NCBI RefSeq assembly: GCF_019216885.1
Contig: NZ_JAAQRC020000001.1
Coordinates: 2,666,001-2,730,000 of the forward strand
Direction of reading: 5' to 3'
Origin: Methylobacterium sp. SyP6R
Lineage (GTDB): Bacteria; Pseudomonadota; Alphaproteobacteria; Rhizobiales; Beijerinckiaceae
DNA: 64,000 bases
Of this stretch, positions 57,184-64,000 are shown piece after piece (positions within the stretch are counted from its first letter, which is position 1; every line of letters starts with the position of its first letter). The notes under the pieces are model-generated. The model had not been told where the DNA came from. It saw nothing but the letters and a program-made list of their open reading frames with translations, and searched no databases. The position numbers were made by a program, and so were the translations under genes.

Positions 57184-58065
57184 TCAGCCCGCCCCGTCCC
57201 GTCCCGCCAGGTCCCGACGCACCGCCGCGGCCCCCGCGACCGTCCCGCCGGCCGCCTCGATCGCCCGCCGCGCTGCCTCTACCCAGGCTCGGTTGCCCCG
57301 CGCGGATCCCCACGGCGCGTCCTCCAGCCCGACCCGGACATGGCCGCCCCGGGGGACGGCCGCCGACACCAGCGGCAGGATGTCGACGCCGAGGCCCGCC
57401 ACCATCCAGGGCGATCCCGGCGCGCATTCGGCCAGCAGCGCCAGATGGGCGTCGAGATAGCCCGGCCGCGGCGGGAAACCCCAGGCGAACTCGTCCGAGA
57501 ACATGAAGCGGTAGACCGGCACCGGCGGGCGCGGCTCCAGCGCCGCGAGGGCGGCGCCGAGGCGGGTGAAGCCCGGCTCGTAGATGGCGTAGCCCGGGCG
57601 GATGCGGTGGGTGCGGGCGATGCGCAGGCCCTCGCGAATATCGGCCATCGGGTTCTCGTAGAGGAAGCCGCTCGCCTCGTCGGACGCCTCGTCATGGCGC
57701 AGGAAGGTGGTCGAACCCGGATCGCACACCGTCCACTCGATCAGGCCGCGCCGGGCCAGCTCCTCGGTATGGGCGTAGCGCGTCGCCGCGCTCGCGGCAT
57801 AACCGGAGCCGGCGAGCGGGATCGTCGGGTAGACGATCGCGTCGGCCTTCGCCCGGATGCCCTCGATGATGCGGGCATAGGTCTCCCAGGCGTCGTTCTG
57901 GCGCCCGGTTTCGGGATCGTAGGCGTGGACGTGGACGATCGCCGCCCCTTCCGCCACCGCGGCGAGCCCGTCGGCCACCACCTCGTCGACGGTGATCGGG
58001 ATGCCGGGCTGGCGCTCGCGCCCCCACGGCCCGTTCAGGGCTGCCTCGATCCAGGTCTCCGCCAT
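57184..58065 (-). CDS. BKACE-family beta-keto acid cleavage enzyme
   Basis: The 293-residue TIM-barrel enzyme has WIEAALNGPWGRE at the start, the zinc ligands H45 and H47 in IVHVHAYD, and the late glutamate in VGLEDAPWG. These are the hallmarks of 3-keto-5-aminohexanoate cleavage enzyme relatives (DUF849). They condense a beta-keto acid with acetyl-CoA to give acetoacetate and a new CoA thioester. The usual GLEDN has Ala in place of Asn. GGGAGG precedes the ATG at 58065. Divergent from the formamidase gene, so it may share a control region with it. Confidence 0.87.
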   Translation of the reverse strand: MAETWIEAALNGPWGRERQPGIPITVDEVVADGLAAVAEGAAIVHVHAYDPETGRQNDAWETYARIIEGIRAKADAIVYPTIPLAGSGYAASAATRYAHTEELARRGLIEWTVCDPGSTTFLRHDEASDEASGFLYENPMADIREGLRIARTHRIRPGYAIYEPGFTRLGAALAALEPRPPVPVYRFMFSDEFAWGFPPRPGYLDAHLALLAECAPGSPWMVAGLGVDILPLVSAAVPRGGHVRVGLEDAPWGSARGNRAWVEAARRAIEAAGGTVAGAAAVRRDLAGRDGAG

Positions 58066-58172
58066 CGGTGCCTCCCGTGATTTCGTCCGCATCATGCGCC
58101 GGGAGCGCGCCGCTGTCTTCCGGGTCGGTTCGGCTCGTGCAGGCACTGGCAGACTCCGCCCGGGAGGCTTTC

Positions 58173-59122
58173 TTGCCCAGTCATCACGAGATCCCCGCCA
58201 CACCCGACACGACGGTCCTGGGCTGTTTCGACGCCGCCCCGAAGCCGGTGCTGACGGTCGAATCCGGCGACACCGTCACGCTGCATTCCCATCCGGCCGG
58301 CGGGCGCGCGACGCTCCATCCCGATCCCGCCCGCCGCCCGGCCGATTGCCTCGCGGCCCTCGATGCGCTCGCGCCGGGCTTGGGGCCGCACTTCGTCACC
58401 GGGCCGATCCATGTCCGCGGCGCTCTGCCAGGCAACGTGCTCCAGGTCGATCTCCTCAACCTGAAATTCCGGATGGATCGGGGTTTCGTCGCGATCCTGC
58501 CGCTGCTCGGCACGCTCCCGGACGAGTTCACGGATTACGAGACCATCCGCCCGGACATCGACGTCGGTCGCGGCGTCGCGGGTCTGCCCTGGGGCACGGA
58601 ACTGCCGCTCGATCCGTTCTTCGGCATCCCCGCCACCGCGCCGCCGCCGGCCTGGGGCACGGTGACCTCGTCGGTGCCGCGCCGCTTGGACGGCAACATG
58701 GACAGCAGGGAACTGAAGGCCGGCATCACCCTGTATCGTCCGGTCTTCGCTGAGGGGCGGGGTTCTCTGCCGGCGACGGCCACGGCGTGCAGGGCGACGG
58801 CGAGGTCCGCATCACGGCGCTGGAGACCGGGCCCACCGGCACGTTCCGGCTGACGGTGCGCAAGGATCTGTCCCTCGACTGGACCTTCGCCGAGACGCCG
58901 ACCGACCTCGTGTCGATCGGCCTGCACGAGAACCTGGACGAGGCGATGCGCCAGGCGGTCCGCGACATGATCCGCCACGTCTGCGCCCGCACTCGCCTCT
59001 CCCGCAACCCGGCCTACATGCTGTGCTCGCTCGCCGGAAACCTGCGCATCACCCAGACGGTGGACGGCGACAAGGGGGTTCACATGCTGCTGCCGAAAAG
59101 CGCGCTTCCCGGAATCGGGTGA
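58173..59122 (+). pseudogene. Acetamidase/formamidase-family gene split by a frameshift
   Basis: The first frame, from a TTG at 58173 behind CGGGAGG, encodes VLGCFDAAPKPVLTVESGDTV, GPIHVRGALPGNVLQVDLL, and GNMDSRELKAGITLYRPVF of the FmdA/AmdA family. The second frame gives QGDGEVRITALETG and the rest to 59122. The switch falls at about 58752-58775, in a GGGGCGGGG run; restoring the frame there yields the family's SAGDGHGVQGDGE. Family members hydrolyse formamide or short amides to acid and ammonia. A single indel suggests a recent inactivation or a sequencing error in a G-run. The next gene starts 5 bases downstream. Confidence 0.85.
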
Positions 59123-59126
59123 GCGC

Positions 59127-59750
59127 ATGGACCTGCGCTTCGCCGACTTACCCTCCCGCGACCGCTACCGCCTGCTCACCGCCCTGGTGACCCCGCGGCC
59201 GATCGCCCTCGTGACCACGCGCTCGGCGGCCGGCACCGACAACGCGGCGCCGATCAGCTTCTTCCAGGTGCTGGCCGAGGAGCCGCCGATCGTCGCCTTG
59301 AGCTTCAACCTGCGCTCCGACGGGACCCTGAAGGACACGGCTCTTGCCATCGCCGAGACGGGCGAGTTCGTGGTCAACCTCGTCGACGAGGGGCTGGTCG
59401 CGGGCATGAATATCTGTGCCGCCGAGTTCCCGCCCGGCGAGAGCGAGATCCCGGCGGCGGGGCTGACGCTCCTGCCCTGCACCGGCGTGGCGCCGGGGCG
59501 GATCGCCGAGGCGCCGGCGAGCCTCGGCTGCCGCACCCATACGGTGCTCGATCTCTCGCCCGAGCGCCGGATCGTGCTCGGGCAGGTCGTGTCGCTGCAT
59601 GCGAGGGACGACCTCTTCACCCCGGACGGGCGCCACCTGCGCGAGGGCGCCTTCCTGCCGGTGGGACGGCTCTACGGCGACCTCTACGCCCGCACCGGCG
59701 ACCGCTTCGCGGTGCCCCGGGTCACGGTCGAGGACGCGAAGGGGCGCTGA
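59127..59750 (+). CDS. Flavin reductase-like FMN-binding split-barrel protein
   Basis: The 207-residue protein has the flavin reductase family pattern: RPIALVTT near residue 25, DNAAPISFFQVL, and KDTALAIAETGEFVVNLV. Such proteins reduce FMN with NAD(P)H for partner monooxygenases, or bind flavin with other roles. It follows the formamidase pseudogene by 5 bases, so the pair were cotranscribed; this suggests a joint amide or flavin-linked catabolic function. Confidence 0.85.
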   Translation: MDLRFADLPSRDRYRLLTALVTPRPIALVTTRSAAGTDNAAPISFFQVLAEEPPIVALSFNLRSDGTLKDTALAIAETGEFVVNLVDEGLVAGMNICAAEFPPGESEIPAAGLTLLPCTGVAPGRIAEAPASLGCRTHTVLDLSPERRIVLGQVVSLHARDDLFTPDGRHLREGAFLPVGRLYGDLYARTGDRFAVPRVTVEDAKGR

Positions 59751-59802
59751 GCACAGTTGCAGACGGGACGCGGCGGAATTTCTGGCAGCGTCGCCACTTC
59801 CT

Positions 59803-59838
59803 CCCACCCGCGACCTCAGGATGAGGTCGCGGGTGGGA
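59803..59838. repeat. Minimal family B palindrome
   Basis: CCCACCCGCGACCTCA and its inverse, separated by GGA, form a near-perfect palindrome made of only the two outer arms of family B. The 120-odd internal bases of full copies are missing. It lies between convergent genes and may act as a bidirectional terminator. Confidence 0.85.
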
Positions 59839-59963
59839 GAGCTCGATCACTGCGGGCTTTGCGGTCGTGTCGTGGACGACGGAGTCGCAGGGTGCAGCTC
59901 TGCCTAGCCTCTTGATACGCATCGTTTTCACCGCCGAGCCGAAGAGGCTTCGGCGAATGACGC

Positions 59964-60635
59964 TCACCCCCGGACCGCGTCCGGCACCCCGAACACCGCC
60001 AGCGTGGTCTCCCCGGCCGAGAGCCGCTTTTCCCAGCCGATCTCGGCCTGGGCGCGCTCCTCGGCCTTGGCGATCAGCCCTTCCGCAGCCTCGCGCGGGA
60101 TCACCACGACGCCGTCGTCGTCGCCGAGGATCAGGTCGCGGGGATGGATCGTTGCGCCGCCGATCGTCGCCGGGGCATCGACGGTGCCGCCGTCCTTCGA
60201 GGCCGGGCCGCGGGCGGTGACGTGGCGGGTGAACACCGCGAAATCGTCCCAGCCGCCGAGGATGCCGGTGTCGCGCACCGCCCCGTCGGCGATAAGGCCG
60301 ACGATGCCCTTGCGCCGCGCCGCGGTCGACAGCAGGTCGCCGATCATCGCGACGTCGCTGCGCCCTCCGGCATCGATCACCACCACGTCGCCGGCCTGCG
60401 CCACCGCGATGGCGTGGTGCACGGCGCCGTAATCCTTCGGGTCGCAGATTGCGGTGACGGCGCTGCCTAGAAGCGTCGGGCCTCCGGCGATGCGCCGCAG
60501 CGGCCGGATCGCCGGATCGACCTGGGTGCGGCCCTCCAGAAGATCGACCACCACCGCCACCGGCACGGCGGAAAACCGCGCGATCAGGTCGGCGGAGAGG
60601 CGGGGCGGGGTCTCGGCGATGATGCGGGTCGGCAT
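59964..60635 (-). CDS. RraA-like/4-hydroxy-4-methyl-2-oxoglutarate aldolase family protein
   Basis: The 223-residue protein has the RraA fold: AVVVDLLEG, GDVVVIDAGGRSDVAMIGDLL, DGAVRDTG (Arg and Asp active-site pair) and LGDDDGVVVIP. This family splits into RNase E inhibitors and divalent-metal HMG/CHA aldolases or oxaloacetate decarboxylases. With the DGxxRD pair present and keto-acid genes nearby (hydratase at 61578), the aldolase/decarboxylase role is more likely. It is divergent from the SDR-hydratase pair. Confidence 0.83.
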   Translation of the reverse strand: MPTRIIAETPPRLSADLIARFSAVPVAVVVDLLEGRTQVDPAIRPLRRIAGGPTLLGSAVTAICDPKDYGAVHHAIAVAQAGDVVVIDAGGRSDVAMIGDLLSTAARRKGIVGLIADGAVRDTGILGGWDDFAVFTRHVTARGPASKDGGTVDAPATIGGATIHPRDLILGDDDGVVVIPREAAEGLIAKAEERAQAEIGWEKRLSAGETTLAVFGVPDAVRG

Positions 60636-60762
60636 GGCGTCTCCTCCTTGTGGCCGTCTTCGGTTTTGCGGCCGGTCGCCGATCTCTATAGGCTGGGCCG
60701 CACCCCGCCGACAGGCGCGAGGACAACATGGCTCCCTGAAGGGGGCTCACGGGAGGAACGAC

Positions 60763-61581
60763 ATGGCGGAGGGCGGGAGCGCCCCGGGCTCGCGGCGGCT
60801 CGAGGGCAAGGTGGCGCTGCTGTTCGGCGCCGGCTCCGCGGGGCCGGGCTGGGGCAACGGCAAGGCCGCGGCGGTGACCTTCGCGCGCCACGGCGCCCGG
60901 GTGGTCTGCGTCGACGTCCGGCGCGAGGCGGCCGAAGAGACCGCCGAGATCATCCGCCGCGAGGACGGCGCCGCCACGGCGGCCTCCTGCGACGCCACCG
61001 ATTCGGCCGCGGTGGCCGCCCTCGTCGCCGAGGTGATGGCGGCGCAAGGGCGCATCGACGTGCTGCACAACAATGTCGGCTACGCGCAGATGGGCGGTCC
61101 GGTCGAATTGAGCGAGGCCGACTGGCACCGCACCCTCGACCTCAACCTCACCACCTGCTTTCTCACCTGCAAGCACGTGCTGCCGCACATGCTGGCGCAG
61201 CGCGCGGGCAGCATCGTCAACATCTCGTCGGCGGCGGCGATCCGCTACACCGGCTATCCGTATGCCGCCTACTACGCCGCCAAGGCCGCGGTGAACAACT
61301 TCACCCTAGGCCTCGCGTTGCAATACGCCCGTGATGGCATCCGGGCGAACGCGATCATGCCCGGTCTGATGAACACGCCGCTGATCCACCAGCAGATCTC
61401 CGGCCAGTACCAGGACCCGGACGAGATGGTGCGCGCCCGCGACGCCGCCTGCCCGATGGGCCGGATGGGCACCGCCTGGGACGTCGCCAACGCCGCCCTG
61501 TTCCTGGCCTCCGACGAGGCCGCCTACATCACCGGCGTGGCGCTTCCCGTCGATGGCGGCCTGACCGGGAGGATCGCGTGA
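60763..61581 (+). CDS. Short-chain dehydrogenase/reductase (SDR)
   Basis: The 272-residue SDR has an unusual extended glycine loop FGAGSAGPGWGNGKAAA in place of the standard TGxxxGIG. It retains LHNNVGYAQ, the Ser in NISSAAAIR, Y-x-x-x-K in AYYAAKAA, and PGLMNTP. VDVRR after strand two suggests NAD. Many catabolic SDRs of this type oxidise hydroxy acids or acyl alcohols. GGGAGGAAC precedes the ATG at 60763, and the gene is translationally coupled to the hydratase by a GTGA overlap. Confidence 0.88.
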   Translation: MAEGGSAPGSRRLEGKVALLFGAGSAGPGWGNGKAAAVTFARHGARVVCVDVRREAAEETAEIIRREDGAATAASCDATDSAAVAALVAEVMAAQGRIDVLHNNVGYAQMGGPVELSEADWHRTLDLNLTTCFLTCKHVLPHMLAQRAGSIVNISSAAAIRYTGYPYAAYYAAKAAVNNFTLGLALQYARDGIRANAIMPGLMNTPLIHQQISGQYQDPDEMVRARDAACPMGRMGTAWDVANAALFLASDEAAYITGVALPVDGGLTGRIA

Positions 61582-62360
61582 GCCTCCAGGACGCGTCCGA
61601 CCTGCTCTGGCGCCACTGGCGCGAGGGCCGCCTGCTCACGGCCCTCCCGCCGGACCTCGCGCCCGCCGACCGCGACGAGGCCTACCGGATCCAGGCCCTG
61701 CTGGAGCCGCGCAGCGCCGCACCGCTCTACGGCTGGAAGATCGCCGCGACGAGCCTCGCCGGCCAGCGCCATATCGGCGCCGACGGGCCGCTCGCCGGGC
61801 GGCTGCTGGCCGAGCAGGTCCTGTCACTGGAGGATGTGATCCCTCTCGCCGGCAACCAGATGCGGGTGGCCGAGCCCGAGGTGGCGTTCCGGATGGGGGC
61901 CGACCTGCCGCCGCGCCCTCGGCCCTACACCGTCGACGAGGTGATGGCGGCGGTGGAGGCAGCCCATCCGGCGATCGAGTTCCCGGATTCGCGCCTCGAC
62001 GCCTTCGAGAGGGCAGGGGAGGCGGCGCTGGTCGCCGACAATGCCTGCGCCCACCTCTTCGTCCTCGGCCCCCCGGCGCCGGAGGGCTGGCGCAGCCTCG
62101 ACCTCGCCGCGATGCCGACCCGCATCGCGGCCGAGGGAAGGGAGCCCCACCACGGCCGCGGCGGCAACGCCCTCGACGATCCCCGCCTCGCGCTCACCTG
62201 GCTCGCCAACGCGTTGTCGAGGCAGGGGATCACCCTGCGCAAGGGTGAGGTGGTGACCACCGGCACCACCACGGTGCCGCTGCCGGTCGAGCCGGGGGAC
62301 GTGGTGCGGGCTGAGCTGGGGGGATTGGGGGCGCTGACGGTGCGGGTCGGAACGGAATAA
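61578..62360 (+). CDS. 2-keto-4-pentenoate hydratase-type (FAH superfamily) enzyme
   Basis: The 260-residue protein resembles MhpD-type hydratases: GWKIAATSLAGQRHIG, the metal-binding glutamates in VAEPEVAFRMG, HPAIEFPDSR, and a late VVTTGTTTVPLPVEPGD. The family hydrates 2-hydroxypenta-2,4-dienoate or decarboxylates oxo-dienoates in aromatic meta-cleavage. No ring-cleaving enzyme is nearby, so the substrate is uncertain. The GTG at 61578 overlaps the SDR stop by 4 bases. The SDR, hydratase and divergent aldolase-like gene could form a short keto-acid degradation route. Confidence 0.85.
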   Translation: MSLQDASDLLWRHWREGRLLTALPPDLAPADRDEAYRIQALLEPRSAAPLYGWKIAATSLAGQRHIGADGPLAGRLLAEQVLSLEDVIPLAGNQMRVAEPEVAFRMGADLPPRPRPYTVDEVMAAVEAAHPAIEFPDSRLDAFERAGEAALVADNACAHLFVLGPPAPEGWRSLDLAAMPTRIAAEGREPHHGRGGNALDDPRLALTWLANALSRQGITLRKGEVVTTGTTTVPLPVEPGDVVRAELGGLGALTVRVGTE

Positions 62361-62488
62361 CCCGCCGGTTCTCGGGGTTGCGGGCGGCTGCAACCCTGGA
62401 GCGCTGATCGGGCGCCCGGCTTTGCAGTATACGGGTGTGACCGCGGCCTCGCCGCTCTGCGGGTAACGCCCCACGAAAGCCCGTTCTG

Positions 62489-63931
62489 ATGAGCCTGCGC
62501 CTCGCCTTCTGCGCCGCCCTGCTGCTTGCCGGCGCCTCGGCCGGGGCCGCGGAGCCGATGCGGAAACCTGACCCGGAGACGTCCGATGCGGCCTTGCGGC
62601 CCTCGGCACCGATCTCGCGGCGCGACCTGATGCTGCCGGGTGATCCAGCCCGGCCGGTCACGCTGGACGTCACCCTTCTGACCCCGTCGGGCCCCGGGCC
62701 GTTTCCCGTCATCCTCTGGAATCACGGTTCGGCGAACGGGGCGGCCCGCCGCTCCATGGCAACCAGCACCAACACCTTCGCGACCTACTACTTCTTGTCG
62801 CGCGGCTACGCCGTGGCGGCGCCGATGATGCGCGGCTTCGGCCGCTCCGGCGGGGACGTCTCGGTCTCGGGCTGCGCGCTCGACGCCTACGGCGCGGCCA
62901 ACGCCGCCGACATCCTGGCGGTCCTCGACGGCCTCGCCCGCGACCCGACGCTCGATATGGGCCGCGTCGTCGTGGCAGGGCAGAGCTTCGGCGGCTTCAA
63001 CGCCCTCGCGACCGGGGCCCGGCGCGACCCGCGCATCCGGGCCGTGATCGATTTCCACGGTGGCCTGCGGGCGACGACCTGCCGGGCCTGGGAGCCGGCT
63101 TTGATCGAGGCGGCCCGCGGCTTCGGCGCCCGCAGCCGCGTGCCCTCGCTCTGGATCTACGGCGACAACGATCGCTTCTTCCCGGCGGCGACCTGGCGGG
63201 CGATGCGGACGGCCTACGCCTCCGGCGGCGCCCCGGTCGAGGTGGTCGCCTATGGCCGCTTCCGGGACGATTCGCACACGTTGCTCGCCTCGTCCGACGG
63301 CCTGCCGCTCTTCGCGCCGCGGCTCGACGCATTCCTCGCCGGCCTCGGCCTGCCGTCGGCGGCGACCCATCCGGAGTATCTGCCGACGCCCTCGCCGCCG
63401 CCGAGCGGCTATGCGGCGATCGACGATGTCGAGGCGGTCCCACACCTGACGCCGCCGGCCCGCGACCTCTACCGAACCTTCCTGACGCGACCCATTCCCC
63501 GCGTCTTCGTGATCGCGCCGGGTCGGCACGCCAACGAGACCTATGGCGGGTTCGATCCCCTGGCGCGGGCCCTGGCGGAGTGCCGGGCGCTGAGCATGGC
63601 GTGCAAGGTCTACGCGGTGAACCGCGACGTGGTCTGGACGCAGCCCTCTTCGGTGCCGCCGCCGAGCGGCTTTGCGGCGATCGACGACGTCGGCGCCGTT
63701 CCGTACCTCACCGAGGCAGGCCGCACCGGTTACCGCCGGTTCCTCGCCATGGACCGTCCCCGGGCCTTCGTGATCGCGCCGGGTGGAGCCTGGGGCGCTG
63801 CCGCATCGGGGACGGATCCGCTGTCGACGCTGCTCGACGGCTGCCGTGCCAAGCAGCTTGCCTGCCGCCCCTACGCGGTCGACGGCCAGGTCGTCTGGAC
63901 CGAGCCGAAGGCTGGAGCTTCCTCGCAATAA
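62489..63931 (+). CDS. Exported alpha/beta hydrolase with duplicated C-terminal module
   Basis: The 480-residue protein has a Sec leader ending ASAGAAEP. A dienelactone-hydrolase/peptidase S9-like domain follows, with nucleophile S166 in VVAGQSFGGF, an Asp in IYGDNDRFF near 227 and His263 in DDSHTLL. Residues 303-386 and 388-473 are two copies of a module of about 85 residues, each starting PPPSG(Y/F)AAIDDV and ending (W)T(Q/E)P, with CR/ACK pairs suggesting one disulfide per copy. The module is unknown to me. The gene is monocistronic with a strong terminator. Confidence 0.82.
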   Translation: MSLRLAFCAALLLAGASAGAAEPMRKPDPETSDAALRPSAPISRRDLMLPGDPARPVTLDVTLLTPSGPGPFPVILWNHGSANGAARRSMATSTNTFATYYFLSRGYAVAAPMMRGFGRSGGDVSVSGCALDAYGAANAADILAVLDGLARDPTLDMGRVVVAGQSFGGFNALATGARRDPRIRAVIDFHGGLRATTCRAWEPALIEAARGFGARSRVPSLWIYGDNDRFFPAATWRAMRTAYASGGAPVEVVAYGRFRDDSHTLLASSDGLPLFAPRLDAFLAGLGLPSAATHPEYLPTPSPPPSGYAAIDDVEAVPHLTPPARDLYRTFLTRPIPRVFVIAPGRHANETYGGFDPLARALAECRALSMACKVYAVNRDVVWTQPSSVPPPSGFAAIDDVGAVPYLTEAGRTGYRRFLAMDRPRAFVIAPGGAWGAAASGTDPLSTLLDGCRAKQLACRPYAVDGQVVWTEPKAGASSQ

Positions 63932-63967
63932 GAAAGGGGATGCGGGCCCGCCCGCACCCCCTTTCTC
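63932..63967 (+). terminator. Intrinsic terminator of the exported hydrolase gene
   Basis: GAAAGGGGATGCGGGC pairs with GCCCGCACCCCCTTTC (one mismatch), directly after the stop at 63931, followed by TCAATT. The stem is long and GC-rich, but the T-run is weak. Confidence 0.75.
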
Positions 63968-64000
63968 AATTCCATCCGTCGCAGGACCGGCGTCAGGCCG

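Overview
This window is GC-rich, alphaproteobacterial-type chromosomal DNA. Gene content (liv-type and dpp-type ABC importers, a minCDE operon in which MinE has a short N-terminus, a NodS-like methyltransferase, FhuF/RhtX-like siderophore genes) and the palindromic intergenic repeats fit a Methylobacterium-like member of the Hyphomicrobiales. The genus is an inference; no rRNA or tRNA gene was recognised that would settle it.

Layout. 0-7 kb: a TerB-like protein, a uridine-kinase-like P-loop protein, a D-2-hydroxyacid dehydrogenase and a three-gene molybdenum aldehyde oxidase operon of PaoABC type. 7-8.6 kb: a small exported protein, then an IS5-family (IS427-type) element inserted into a dispersed palindromic repeat with a 3-bp target duplication. 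8.8-16 kb: two enolase-superfamily enzymes run directly into a branched-chain-amino-acid-type ABC importer whose LivM and LivG are fused. 16-24.6 kb: a sulfotransferase-like protein, an outer-membrane beta-barrel protein, a four-gene operon (glycosyltransferase, acyl-CoA dehydrogenase-like protein, PIG-L deacetylase, NodS-like methyltransferase), a catalase-like exported protein lacking the distal histidine, and a PLP aminotransferase. 25-33 kb: a peptide importer (fused ATPase, two permeases, binding protein) with an M20 peptidase inside the locus and a divergent LysR regulator. 33-41 kb: a chemoreceptor, a yjfL-yjfM-yjfC-like operon, a siderophore transporter/FhuF pair and a large exported beta-helix-like protein. 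41-48.6 kb: minCDE, an operon of SDR, HSL-type hydrolase and Baeyer-Villiger-type monooxygenase, then guaB.

48.7-57 kb is the accessory region. Remnants of an IS630 transposase and a tetR gene border a block of visibly lower GC with one plus-strand gene run: a PF10014-type 2OG/Fe dioxygenase, a second 2OG/Fe enzyme with an HxG instead of HxD metal motif, an alanine-dehydrogenase/opine-type dehydrogenase, a RidA-like protein, a class III aminotransferase, broken pieces of a class IV aminotransferase and an aldehyde dehydrogenase, and an EamA exporter. The HxG enzyme matches the free-amino-acid radical halogenases (BesD/HalD family) at every key position I can recall except one. I propose that this block makes, or once made, a chlorinated and hydroxylated amino-acid metabolite. 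It is the most interesting content of the window.

57-64 kb: a BKACE-type enzyme divergent from a frameshifted formamidase, a flavin reductase, a RraA-like protein, an SDR plus hydratase pair, and an exported alpha/beta hydrolase with a duplicated C-terminal module. At least two families of palindromic intergenic repeats recur through the window.
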